A stretch of 64,000 bases of DNA from Notolepis coatsorum (taxonomy: Eukaryota > Chordata > Actinopteri > Aulopiformes > Paralepididae), in assembly GCA_963971535.1 (NCBI GenBank), contig OZ020592.1, positions 122,152,707-122,216,706 on the forward strand. The letters are read 5' to 3'. Below are positions 31,096-42,285 of this stretch, piece after piece. The position numbers and the translations under genes are program-made. Numbering within the stretch: position 1 is the first letter of the stretch; every line of letters starts with the position of its first letter. Below the pieces are notes generated by a model, which worked only from the letters and a program-made list of their open reading frames with translations, did no database searches and was not told where the DNA came from.

Positions 31096-31562
31096 TAGGG
31101 CTGCAACGATTAGTCGACGATGTCGATTATGAAAAATCGGCGACGAGATATTGTTGCGTCGATTAGTCATTAAAAAAAATTATAATTTTTTTTTGCACTA
31201 CCTATCTTTGTGAAAGTGACTTCTCAGCTCTGGTCCAGCCAGCTGAAGACTTCTTAGCTTAACATAACAGACCGACAGTAAGTTTGGGGGAACTAATGGG
31301 ATAACTGGGGATGTTGTTTGGTCCCGACAAGAGTCTCAAAGCAACTCTGAGGTCATGCTCAATGTCCAATCTGTTCCTCTGCTCTGTCTTCAGCTGGACC
31401 AGAGCTGAGAAGCCACTTTCACAAAGATTGGTAGTGAAAAAAAAAGAAAAAAAAATATATATATATTTTTTTTATATATAATTGTTTTTCGATTAGTCGA
31501 CTAATCGAAAAAATAATCGACAGATTAGTCGACTACCAAAATAGTCATTAGTTGCAGCCCTA
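31096..31562. mobile_element. hAT snapback element, smaller copy
   Basis: Same family as 25985-27564, without the satellite. Ends TAGGGCTGCAACGATTAGTC and GTTGCAGCCCTA. The TSD ACGTCAAG is exact (31088-31095 and 31563-31570). Both arms carry the CTATCTTTGTGAAAGTG block encoding the hAT dimerisation motif, in opposite orientations. Confidence 0.93.
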
Positions 31563-31762
31563 ACGTCAAGTATCTATCGTTTAGGATGTAGCAACGTTCT
31601 ACTTTTTCATTCACATATTCATACTAAAATACGGTCTAAAGTATAAATATGTTTTTTATGTGTTCTGCAGAACGTGAGTTATAGCCATAAATACATATAT
31701 TAGATCATCAAATGTAGTTTCATACCGATTGACGTCAGATAAAAAATTTCAATTGTAGAAGG

Positions 31763-32116
31763 TAGTGATGCACGATATATCGGCCGCCGATATAATATCG
31801 GCCGATATGGCCGTTTTTTTACACATCGGTATCGGTCCGATATCAAGATAGGACCGATAGTAAGACTTTTTTTTTTTTTTTTTTTTTTTTTTACATGTTT
31901 TGGCCTTAAATATTTTCAAAATATCAGTCATTTCTGAAAATAAGTTACAAAAGTAAAAAAAAATTATGCGTTTTGGAAAATAGCTCTTTATTTGATTATC
32001 ATAAAGTGTTTTCTATACAGAGATATCGACATCGGTAAATATCGGTATCGGCCAGAACAGCAATATTAATATCGGTTATTGGTATCGGCCACAATTTTCA
32101 CATCGGTGCATCACTA
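31763..32116. mobile_element. hAT non-autonomous element (TAGTGATGCACGATAT family)
   Basis: Ends TAGTGATGCAC and GTGCATCACTA are inverted. Flanks GTAGAAGG and GTACAAGG agree at seven of eight positions. The related copy at 58938-59315 has an exact TSD. The interior is rich in CGATATCGGCC-type palindromes. Confidence 0.88.
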
Positions 32117-32521
32117 GTACAAGGTCCTAAACGTCATGCCTCATCATCTGCTGGTGACCGGGGGGGGGGGGGGGGGGGGCCACGTTAAATCATTTATGTA
32201 GTAATGGGTCATATATTGATCAGAGCAGTTTGTATCGAAAATAATAATCAAACACGCTGAAACTCACCGCAGCTTCCTCTGACCGTTGGGTGATCAGCGT
32301 GGAGCAGAAAGATCGCTATTATGGGATGTTGATATATGCGATCCATTTCCAGGTTGTATAATACTATATACGTCCAAATCATGTTGTTTATCGAGTTATT
32401 GGCAACGGATCGCTATCCAGTGTATCAAGCTGGAGTCCCGCTAGCGATAGCGAGTGGCCGGACGAAATATGGGTGAGCACCACTTCCGGCCGCTCACTTC
32501 CGGTTTTGGCGATTCGCCGAT

Positions 32522-32540
32522 CGGCCACCAGATGGCGGTC
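32522..32540 (+). promoter_or_regulatory. CTCF-like motif in piggyBac-like copy 2
   Basis: CGGCCACCAGATGGCGGTC fits YGRCCASYAGRKGGCRSYV at all 19 positions. Same place within the element as in copy 1. Confidence 0.6.
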
Positions 32541-32824
32541 TTGAACCGTTGGAGAGTTGAGAGGAGATCAACAGCAAGTCTCAAGTCTCCATGACAGATT
32601 TTTGAAATATTGATCTCAAAGACGCTGTACGACGTCATTGGCAGATTAAGCATGGCGAGCAATGACGTCTAAAGTCGTCCTTGGCGATTAAAGGGTTAAT
32701 GGAAACTATTTTGGGGCTTAGTTAGCAGCTGGTTTAGGTTTTTACTTGTGCGTACAGGGATGGGTGGTGATCTCAAGGATATGAAGCGTGTTAAGTAGGG
32801 GTGGGAATCACCAGTTTCATCAAC

Positions 32825-32949
32825 CAGGGAACAAACTTAACTTTTTGACTTACCAGCCGGGCAGATTTTTTACCAGCCAAAAATCCAATTAGTATTTATA
32901 TTGTAACGTTTGGCTACTTTAAATCATTGAACAGAGAGAGAGAGAGAGG

Positions 32950-32997
<48 letters not shown>

Positions 32998-33681
32998 GAG
33001 AGAAGGCAGGCCTGAAAACCTACCTGTTCAAAAAGGCCTTTGACTGTTAGCTTTTTATTTTAATTTTATTGCGCTTTTGTTTTTAAATTGTCTGTTTATA
33101 CTATGTTTTTAATTAACTATGTTCTATTTTTATCTTATTTTTATTCTATATTTTATTTTTATTTTATTTGTTTTACTAATAACTATTTTATTTCAATTTT
33201 TTTAACTGTTTTAACCATGTAGTGTAGCACTTTGGGATCCCAGTGAACAAAAAGTGCATTACAAATCCAATCTATTATTATTATTATTATTATTATGTGT
33301 GGCTGCCGCCCTGGCGGCCATCTGTGCTCTACTGAGTGCACCTTTTTTCTAGTCTAGAGAGAGAGCGCTGATTCTCCGTAGCTGAGCAAGGTTGCATTTT
33401 GTCAACACAAGTTGGAACCCTGGAGGAAGCGATATAAGGAAACGAATTGCCAATAAATGTGAAGTTATCTTTGAACCTGTTGCAGGGAATATGCCTCCAC
33501 ATATTTGGTCAAATCAAATGCGAAATAGTAAAATATCAGAGCACAATCAAAAACGCGATTGCAGGGTTTTCTTGTAGGCTAAAGAACGGGTGATGTAAGA
33601 TGCGTCTCATGTTACAAACTTGACCTCGTGAGCAGAGCGCATCTCATTTACATTTAAAGGTTCATTGTTTGTAAACATTAG

Positions 33682-33773
<92 letters not shown>

Positions 33774-33941
33774 CAACTCACCACCGCCACATCATATTGA
33801 CGACCCATTACCTGCCGGCCGAGGTAGATGCATGCAGTGTATTTTGTTAGCCGCCAGGTGGCGGGCAGACCTTAAATTCTAATCGCCAAACAATAAATCT
33901 ACAAGCCAGTGGCGCTGGGAGTCTAACTATTTTGTACCCTG
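32825..33941. mobile_element. hAT-like element (CAGGGAACAAA family) with internal LINE tail and microsatellites
   Basis: Left end CAGGGAACAAAC and right end TTTGTACCCTG. Flanks TTCATCAA and TTCATCAC agree at seven of eight positions. TTGACTTACCAGCC and TTTTTTACCAGCCAAAAAT are shared with the element at 50036-50296. Inside are a TAGA repeat (about 32950-32993), an L2-type LINE tail and a CA repeat (about 33685-33768). Confidence 0.7.
33003..33296 (+). mobile_element. L2-type LINE 3' end
   Basis: Starts with codons for LKTYLFKKAFDC and a stop, matching the very C-terminus of L2-type reverse transcriptases. It continues through CACTTTGGGATCC and AAAAAGTGCATTACAAAT to an (ATT)n tail. The rest of the LINE is absent. 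Confidence 0.8.
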
Positions 33942-34577
33942 TTCATCACGATACGATATCGATTCTTTGGACAACGATACGATATTTTCCGATATCACAA
34001 AGTCTGCCACGATACGATTCGATTCAGGTGCCTGCGATCGATATGAGACGATATTATATGCCCATTTAACACAATCAGTAACATTTAAATCAACAAAAAA
34101 AAAGGCAATGGAAATATCATTTGACATTTTTATTTTTGATCTCTTCCAGACATTTAAATGAAAAACAATCTATTGTTTTTAATACAAATAGACAGCCTGT
34201 TCACTGTTTTTGGTTCGTTTTTCCTTTTTTCCCGATATTAATATCCTATCACAGCGCTATATTTTGGCTGGAAAAGGCATATTGGGAGTCAGAAGGTGCA
34301 GTACCGGCCAGATCCTGTCAGTGGGGCTATCTCGAGAATGCAGTAACCCCCCCTCCTTCCCAGTCCCTAGTGGACCTCTGCTGTTTTCTCTATCGCTCTA
34401 TCAGCTTAGCTTAGTTAGCTCACGCTAACGCAACGTTAATTTCAGTATTTAACGCGACGTGGGCATAAAGGAATGGCGAGGATGGAAAGCATGTTAGATG
34501 CATTTGACCCCTTGTGGGGAAAAAAACAACAGGCATTTATTTCTGGCAAAATAGGCGGACTCTGAAGCAATGGTGTC

Positions 34578-34744
34578 TAGGGATGGGTACCGAATTCGGT
34601 ACTTTTGAGGTACCGAACCGAAACACGTCGGTACTACCGAGTATCGAATCAAGTGAGAAACCGAAAAAAAATGAAAAAAAAATTAAAAGAAATATTTTTT
34701 ATTAATTCTTTTTTTTTACCTTTTTTTTTTTTTTTTTTTTTACA
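34578..34744. mobile_element. hAT element (TAGGGATGGGTACC family), left end
   Basis: Near-identical to the first 110 bp of the complete copy at 36707 (shared GAATTCGGTACTTTTGAGG and CACGTCGGTACTACCGAG). It ends in a T-run, after which unrelated sequence begins. Confidence 0.75.
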
Positions 34745-34890
34745 CTCACTGCTCAGCTCGCGTGAGTGACGTCATCGCGTCATCACACGCCTTGGATAAT
34801 TTAGGAGTGAAATACGAATGCAAGGCTTGAAAGCACTACTCGCAAGCCCGCCCCCAGATAATATTTACCAATCGCAACGGCCAATTAACA
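34745..34890. repeat. Fragment of the GGGCTGTACG element containing an empty insertion site
   Basis: Reverse complement of the sequence flanking the nested element at 14768-15898: AAATTATCCAAGGCGTGTGATG continues directly into GCGATGACGTCACTCACGCG. Only one copy of the target octamer is present (34781-34788 as CATCACAC). Confidence 0.88.
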
Positions 34891-35302
34891 GTCCTCTGGG
34901 CACGTTCACTTTTCTTTTCATTTGAGTGGATTTTGCAAACACACAAAATCTCTCTCTCTCTCTGTACGTTCAATGATTTGTCAGTAGCCAACCTTTACGC
35001 GCTATAAAACGTATAGTTTCATGATAATAAATATTTAAATTCATTAGCTATATTTGAAGTGAACTATTCTAAAATGATCAAAATGTTTCACTGTGCTCCT
35101 ACATTTCTTTCTGAGCAGCACATGTGTCAAGTCCTGCTACCTCTAGGGGGCAGCCTTGCAGAATCTAGCTCCACACGGACTCTCTTCCTGTTATCACACA
35201 TCAGAGAGGTAAGCTTTTTATAGCTCCTGCACTTGCCGTACGGTGTAGCGCTCCTCAGCTGACAGGCGGTAACCTTTCACATCTTTTTCTCTAGCTTTCC
35301 AA
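34891..35302. other. No gene assigned; a CTCF-like motif and a donor-like site
   Basis: CTACCTCTAGGGGGCAGCC (35137-35155) fits the CTCF consensus at 17 of 19 positions. CAGAGAGGTAAGC near 35205 resembles a splice donor, which could mark an upstream non-coding exon, but nothing supports it further. Confidence 0.3.
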
Positions 35303-35304
35303 GT

Positions 35305-35442
35305 CGTGTGTATCTCCTCTCCTCTCCCCTCCTCTCCCCTCCTCTCCCCTCCTCTCCCCTCCTCTCCCCTCCTCTCCCCTCCTCTCCCCTCCTCTCCCCT
35401 CCTCTCACCTCTCCTCTCTTCTCCTCTCCTCTCCTCTCCTCC
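35305..35442. repeat. 10-bp CCTCTCCCCT repeat
   Basis: Perfect tandem CCTCTCCCCT units, then CTCTCC variants. Open frames on both strands are low complexity. Confidence 0.9.
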
Positions 35443-35635
35443 TCTGTATCTGTTTCTCCGGTTTGGTCAAAAGGCATTCACTCAAACCTCCGGGGATACG
35501 TTGCCATTCAAGAGGAAGTTGGCTCTGTTGTGAAGTTTATTCCTGGAAAGGTCCTCGGGCAATGATGAAAAATATATCCGGAGAGGTCTGACGATGACGA
35601 CCCTTGTTTAGGTCCAGGCAGCAGGCGCTTTGTTA

Positions 35636-37333
35636 TAGGGCTGGGCGATATGGCCTCTAAATGATATCGCGATATTTTTTGGCCATATCGCGATACACGA
35701 TATATATCACGATATTTTGACATTTCCTCTAAATCACTTAAAAATGCTTGATTTAACCCTTTGATGCATACAGTCACGCCAATATGATGATTATAATAAG
35801 TCCCTGCAACATATGTTTGCATTATTAAACCATGAAGATGCTTTAAAAAATAATTTAATGAAAATGTACTAAGAGTAGTCTACTGACAGTCACACTAATA
35901 CATTTTTTTATTTACATCTAAGACAATTTATATAAAAACTCTTGGGTGCCTAAGACTTTTACACAGTACTGTGTTTTCTATCCACTTTAGCCAAACACAC
36001 ACACACATATATATATGTATATATATACACACCCTACTGTGAGAAAATAATAATCACACACAAAGGTATAATGGCTTATAGCAGACTTAATGATTTTAGA
36101 ATATTTCAGATAATGAAATTAAATGTTTATATCATCAACTATCCAGTTAGTATTTATACTGTCTGTAACGTTTGGCTACTTTAAATCATTGAATGTAGAG
36201 AGAGAGCGAGAGAGAGAGAGAGAGAGAGAGAGAGGGGGCGAGAATGAACAAGAGAGCCAGCCCCCCCCCCCTCGGGTTTTGTTCTAGGTTCGCGTTTTGA
36301 TCGTCTAAGCTGCCGTAGGTGATGACGTCACACTCTAATGTAAACAGGAAGAGATGGAGATGGAGACACACGGAGATGGAAATTGAATGATATAGAAACG
36401 AATAACCAATAAATATGAAGTTATGTTTAAACTTCTGTTGTCAAGCGTTGTCAATATAACCCACCCCCTTTCCTCACGAATGGAACTAGTCTTGTGGAGT
36501 CCGCTTTGACCGTTTAGCAGCTATCGCTAGTTAGCTTAGCATAATCCTAATGGATACCTTGGTTAGCAGCTACCGTTAGCTCATTGCTCGTGTCTATTAA
36601 ATTACATGTTATTAAAGGTCCGCGCTGGTCTGTCTAATGAAATTACAACCGCAACATTATATCGCACTGTACAGCCCTGACTACACTAAAGTTAGCCTAT
36701 AGCTCCTAGGGATGGGTACCGAATTCGGTACTTTTGAGGTACCGAACCGAAACACGTCGGTACTACCGAGTATCGAATCAAGTGAGAAACCAAAAAAAAA
36801 ATAAAAAAAATGTATTAATTTTTTTTAAACTTTTTTTCTTTTTTTTTTTACTTTTTTTTTTATGTCAACGTTCACACGCACAATATATGCTTACCTAGGA
36901 TTTGACTTGATTCAACAACAAAGCAGTCGGAGCAATGACAAGCCGAAAACTGTCGAAATTGTAGTTATTTGAAGTTTGGATTTTTTTGAGGTAGGTAGAC
37001 TGAGGTAGGTAAATTAAATTTCTTGAGACTAAAGTACCGAAAAAAGGTACCGTTGGGTACCGGTATCGATTCACAGGTACCGGTATCGGTTCAAATGTGA
37101 AAGGTACCCATCCCTAATAGCTCCGCCGTCCCTGCTACACTCGGGACCAATACTCTAACGTTAGCCTATACTGCTCCGCCGTCCCTTCTCGAGGAAAGCA
37201 CTGTGAGTGTCTCTCGGCCGCGGGCGGTGCCATATAAACTAAATACTTGATGTTCGCGATATAGTACAGTACTACATCTCGGGTAGAACAATCCGCGATA
37301 CATCGAGTATACTCGATATATCGCCCACCCCTA
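35636..37333. mobile_element. hAT element (TAGGGCTGGGCGATAT family) with a nested hAT
   Basis: Ends TAGGGCTGGGCGATAT and ATATCGCCCACCCCTA are inverted. The TSD CTTTGTTA is exact (35628-35635 and 37334-37341). Subterminal sequence is rich in ATATCGCGATA. The element 36707-37116 is nested in it. No transposase remains. Confidence 0.9.
36707..37116. mobile_element. hAT element (TAGGGATGGGTACC family), complete copy
   Basis: Ends TAGGGATGGGTACC and GGTACCCATCCCTA are perfect inverted repeats. The TSD ATAGCTCC is exact (36699-36706 and 37117-37124). This copy defines the ends of the fragments at 27725, 34578 and 61006. Confidence 0.95.
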
Positions 37334-37341
37334 CTTTGTTA

Positions 37342-37904
37342 TTAGATTTGGGAAGTTCAAGTTGCGATGCCGACTCATAGTGATGGTTCTTCTGACCTCT
37401 TTTTGGACCTCTGAAGCTGGGGTTCTAAAGCTGGGGTTCTGAAGCTGGGGTTCTAAGGTTGGGGTTCTTGTAATCATAGTAATCATAACTACCTACCTCA
37501 TACTATAGTCTACCCATATACTCTGTATGATAGCATGTACAGTAGAGCCATATGGAATCCGCGATCACGGAATCGCGGACGGAATCGCGGAATTGAGCAA
37601 TAAAAATGGAATCGACTATAAAAAAAAAAAAATTTATTTAAATTTTTTTATTTTTTTTATGTTGTGGGACTTGTACAGCACTTTGTTCAACTTTGTCAGT
37701 GCTGTAAAGTTTAAATCTTAGACAAACAAAACACTTCTGCTTTCATGAAATATTGTAAGCCGTCATTTGAGGGTTTATAAAAGCAGCACAATGAACACAA
37801 ATCTGTCAGTGCCGAGTCCGACCTCATCTTAAATAACAAACAGCATTGCTTGTTGTAGTTAACAAAGAGAGGCAGAGTTGATTTAGCTAAAATATATATA
37901 ATCT
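37342..37904. other. No gene; short tandem repeat and a repeat-like segment
   Basis: About four copies of an AAGCTGGGGTTCTG unit lie near 37410-37468. CGGAATCGCGG is repeated at about 37565-37600, as in interiors of hAT elements, but complete ends were not found. Confidence 0.4.
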
Positions 37905-37918
37905 TTTATTTTTTTTAA

Positions 37919-40900
37919 TCAAATTCGTTTAAGGTAAAGAAAGGACTCGCCGGGAAGATCATAAAATTCTCTTAAGTCCTGAAACGCACGGAGGCCGTTC
38001 TTATCATAAATATCCTCCAGAGTATGAACCCCCCTCCTTTGCCATTGAGGAATATTAACCGGCTTGTGCCCAACAAGTAATTGCTGGTTATTAAAAATTG
38101 GAGAGTCCAGGTGCCATGGGCATTTAACCCCACACGACTTCTGTACATTACGCCACGTCTGGATCACGTGAGTTATGATCGTTCCATACCTCAGTCGGCA
38201 TTTCGAAATAGGGACAGTGAAGTACACCACATCCTGCAATCTTAGCGGTGAGACCGCCGCCGCTTCTAAGGAGCGCCAAGATACAGCATCTACAGGGTCT
38301 AGCCAGCACATCAGAGGTCTCAGTGAAAAGGACCAGAAATAAAGCTTAAAATCAGGGATTGCGAGGCCCCCATCTTGTTTCCTACGTTGAGTAGTAGCTC
38401 TTTTGATTCTCGGGCGTTTGTTATTCCAGATAAACTTAGATACCATCGATTGTACCTTGCGCCAGTGGTCTATTGGAGGGGGCAGGGGGAGCATTGAGCG
38501 AACAAAATGTATCCTAGGCAGGACGTTCATTTTGATTATGGAAGCTCGGGCTTGTAAGGAGTTAGGAAGGGACGACCATCTGTCTAGATCCTGGCGTATT
38601 TTATCATAAGTACCCGTGAAGTTGTACTTAGTAGTTTGACTCAGCGTGGGGAATATCTCTATGCCTAAGTATTTAAAATGTTCCACTATGGGGATATCAG
38701 CTGGTAGTCGCACCGCCTTGGCCAGCTCATTAAGAGGTAGGCAGGCTGATTTGTTCCAGTTAATCTTAAAGCCTGACAATTTACCAAAGTCATCGATTAT
38801 TCCCAATAATTTTGTGGCCGACCGGGAAGGGTCATCCATAAAAATCAGTAGGTCATCCGCATAGAGAGCAATTTTGTGTGGTGTATTATTGATCATTATG
38901 GGGACGATGTCCTCCGATTGCCTAATAAATTGGGCCAATGGTTCGAGGGAAAGCGCGAATAGTCCTGGGCTCAGAGGACAACCCTGTCTAGAAGATCTGG
39001 AGACTGGGAAAAGTGTGGAACAGTTTTTGCCTGTCAGTATCATTGCCGACGGCGAGGCATACAGGACTTTAATCATATGAATAAAATTATTTCCAAGACC
39101 CATGACCTCAAGTACCTTCCACAGGTATGACCATTCTAGTTTGTCAAACGCCTTCATGGCATCCAAAGACAGAACTGTGGACGGAGCTGTATTGTCTTTA
39201 CTGTTATCGACTACATGCAACAGCCTCCTAAGATTATCTGCAGCCAGGCGCCCCGGGATAAAACCAGTTTGATCGCAGTGTACCAATACCGTCATAAATC
39301 TCTGCAGGCGGCGGGCCAGCACCTTGGCAAACACTTTTAAATCGGCCCGAGAAGACTCAAGGGCCTATAGCTACCACAATCATTGGGATCTTTATCCTTC
39401 TTGAGAAGTAAAGAAATCAACGCCATGTTAACATCTCTTGAGAACTCCCCTTGTTCGATAGCGTAATTGATCATACCGAGCATCAATGGACCCAGTTGGT
39501 CCCAGAAAGCTAAATACACCTCGGGTGGAATACCATCCCAGCCTGGTGCCTTACCCCTCTGCATTTCAGCAATCGTCTCCCTTAGTTCCATAAGAGTGAT
39601 CGGTTTCCCCAGTTCCTTAGCCTCTTCCTCAGAAATGTGGGGTATCTCAAGCCCGCCAATGAATGATTCAAATTTAGAGTCGTCGAGATTAACCTCTGAG
39701 CTATATAACTGTGAGTAAAACTCTTTAAAAGTGTCGTTGATCTTTTTCGAATCAGTAGTGACTGTACCCTGTCGCGTCTTGATCGAGGGGATATCCGAGA
39801 AATGATCATTCAAGCGTATTTTCATTGCCAATAGATGGCTAGGCCTGGAGCCGTGAAAGTAGTAATTTTGCCTTGTCCTATGTATCAAGAACTCAGACTG
39901 TTGTTTAAGTATGGAGTTTATTTCTTTCTTGACTATCTTACGTTGTGTGTTTAGTCGTTCACTATAGTTAGTTTGCAAAGAAGCGTATAGGTCCGCATAT
40001 AATGTTTCCAGTCCTTCTAGTTTTTTTGACCGGGATTTACGCAAATTGGAGGCGAAAAGTGTGACATGACCCCTGATAAATCCTTTCAATGCGTTCCATA
40101 GGACCCTGGGGTCATCGACCGTGCCAACATTGATCTGCAAGAATTCAGCTAGTTTACTCCTGAACTCAGAACAGAAATCATCGTTCTTTAATAAGGTTGA
40201 GTTAAAACGCCACCTGGGAGCTCTCGTGGAGAGCCTGCCAAAGGTTGCCACAAGGAAAATCCCCTTGTGGTCCGAGAGAGCCAGGGGAACCAGCGAGACG
40301 TCGAAACTATCAAACATATTAGGGGACGCGAATGCATAGTCTATTCGAGAGAAGGTTTTGTGTCTGGCTGACAGGTGAGAGTAATCCTTGAGGGTGGGAT
40401 TGGATAAGCGCCATAGGTCTGCGAGCCCCGTGTCCTGGGCCCACATCCTGAGGGCCTTAGAGGACCGTTTTTGGTCGCTTGTTTCAGAGGACCCGGACCT
40501 ATCCATCTCCGCATCCCAGCACGCATTAAAATCGCCACCCACAATGAGAGCGTATCCAGTAAGTTCCAACATATTCTTCGTGATTGTATTATAGAACGCT
40601 GAATCAAATGTGTTAGGGGCATACAATGCTATTATTGCCATCTTCCTATGAGAGAATTCAACTTTTGCTATAGTAATCCTTCCCTCCGTGTCCGACCACA
40701 CATCCAGGACTTTGATATCAAGGTTACGTCTTGTAACTATGACGACTCCTTTCGTCTTATCGGCTGAGGATGAGGAGATAACGTGATATTGTCGATTTGC
40801 TAGCCTTGACACATCACCCACCAATAAATGCGTCTCACTAAGGAGAGCAATGTCAATATTTCTTCTCTTCAATAACCAAAGGACACTGGCACGCTTGTGT

Positions 40901-40950
40901 GGGGCGTTAAGACCCCCTGCGTTCCAAATTAAAATATTAAATTTAGCCAT
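37919..40950 (-). pseudogene. L1/Tx1-type ORF2 (endonuclease and reverse transcriptase), frameshifted
   Basis: The first part (ATG at 40950 to a stop at about 39337, 537 codons) is an APE-type endonuclease: N10, E39 in LLSETH, D140 and N142 in GGDFNA, D227-H228 in SDHKG. It leads into the reverse transcriptase through GKAPGWDGIPPEVY and YRPLSLL. The second part continues in another frame from 39334 to 37919 (471 codons), with GFIPGRLAADN, DAMKAFDKLEW near residue 58 and catalytic YADD at 158-161. The break fits loss of one G in a G-run near 39351. The second frame ends at a stop next to the T-rich tract, so the C-terminus may be slightly shortened. Confidence 0.92.
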
Positions 40951-42285
40951 GGTCGAGTTTGTCTAAATGCGTAGAGAACATACAAGTGCAGCCAGGCTGA
41001 GTACAGAGGCGCTGATCCAGGCGGGCCCAGACGGTCAATCCCAGGAGTTCAGAGGAGGAACAATTACACACATATAAGACAACAGTACATAAAACACAGA
41101 AAAATACCACCCCAGTTACAACCCCCCCTCCTTCTACTCTAAACCCTAACCCACCCGTCCTATTAATAACCCTCCTATACCCACTCTCCAATCCCCTCCC
41201 TATGCCCCATCCACTAAGGATGGTCATCTTCCTATCATTTCCCACTGGAGTCATGGATCCAATAAGATGCTCTCCACTCCGACCCCCCTCTAGATAAACC
41301 CCTGATTAAACCCCCACTAGTCCAATAAACACAAATAAAAATAAAAATTTTATTCAATAAAGATATCGGTCGAAAACCACCGTGAGCCTTGGCCCTAACA
41401 TGAGACAACTATAATGGAAAAAAATAGCCATTATTATATAATAACTCAGCATCAACCCTGTAACCATCTACTTCCGAGTCTGCATATTAATGTCGCAATG
41501 TTATAGCATAAATGGATAAAGGAAAATTCAAAACAAAATTTAATTAAAGCATACCAGCAGATAGTCTAAGGCAGGATCGGATCACAGTTAAATTGCGCGA
41601 ACAGATGTCATTTAAACAGCGACAATAAGAAGAAAGGGAAAAAAGGGTTATGGTCAAAGTGCACGCATGTAACAGCCCCTCTGATCAGGCACAACGGCTG
41701 GAATGACATAACCTATGTAAGAATAGAATTAAACACCTTCATTAACCCGGGGATAGTAATAAGCTATATCTGACACAACCTGTTATCATATATTGTATAT
41801 ATATATTCAACCGACCTTCTACTACTGGAGCCCAAAGCTCAAAACAGCCTGGATATAAAAATAAAAGCATACAAGAAGTTAGTTAAGGACCCGATCACCG
41901 TTGAATTGTGCAAACCTATGTCACTTAAACAGCAACAACAACCAAAATACGTAAACATTAACAGGTCTCGAATGTCTCGACGCGGGCGATAGACACAGCC
42001 TGCTAGCTAGCCCGAGGCTAGCGCGTAAGCTAGTGATGAATCCGGCTAGCACGCTAGAGTCTGTTTTGTACATTGTTCAGCTAGCTCGCTAGCTTTCATA
42101 GAGGCGACACACGTATGACCATGAGGTCAGCATTAGCAAGTAACAGAAGTCATTGGGATGCCCCGCTAGTTTGGATGGGCAGTGGACAGTTAGCATGTCT
42201 GGGCATGACAACAAGCATTTGTGAGTAGTCCGCCCCATCAATGTATTCAGGCCCGCATCGCCAAGTCACTCACCCGACATAGATA
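40951..42285. repeat. LINE inter-ORF region with an internal duplication
   Basis: No coding frame. A block around 41540-41640 recurs diverged around 41862-41960 (shared AGCATACCAGCAGA-like start, then GATCACAGTTAAATTG-like and CATTTAAACAGC-like parts). GCTAGC-rich sequence lies at about 42000-42100. Confidence 0.6.

Larger units (their letters stand above)
30950..32695. mobile_element. piggyBac-like non-autonomous element (copy 2) with two nested hAT elements
   Basis: Flanked by TTAA at 30946-30949, shared with copy 1, and at 32696-32699. Ends CCCTTTCTCTGCC and GGCGATTAAAGGG. The hAT elements 31096-31562 and 31763-32116 are nested in it; without them it is about 0.9 kb, like copies 1 and 3. 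It contains a G-run at 32161-32179 and a CTCF-like motif at 32522-32540. Confidence 0.88.
32796..34200. mobile_element. hAT-like element (TAGGGGTGGGAATC family), interrupted, right end not found
   Basis: Starts TAGGGGTGGGAATCACCAG. After the nested element 32825-33941 it resumes as ATCACGATACGATATCGATTC, typical of the interior of this type. The right terminal repeat was not located, so the end coordinate is approximate. Confidence 0.45.

Noticed and set aside
35190..35220. Upstream non-coding IPO11 exon ending CAGAGAG|GTAAGC
   Set aside because: A donor-like sequence alone is too common; no promoter, acceptor or homology supports it.
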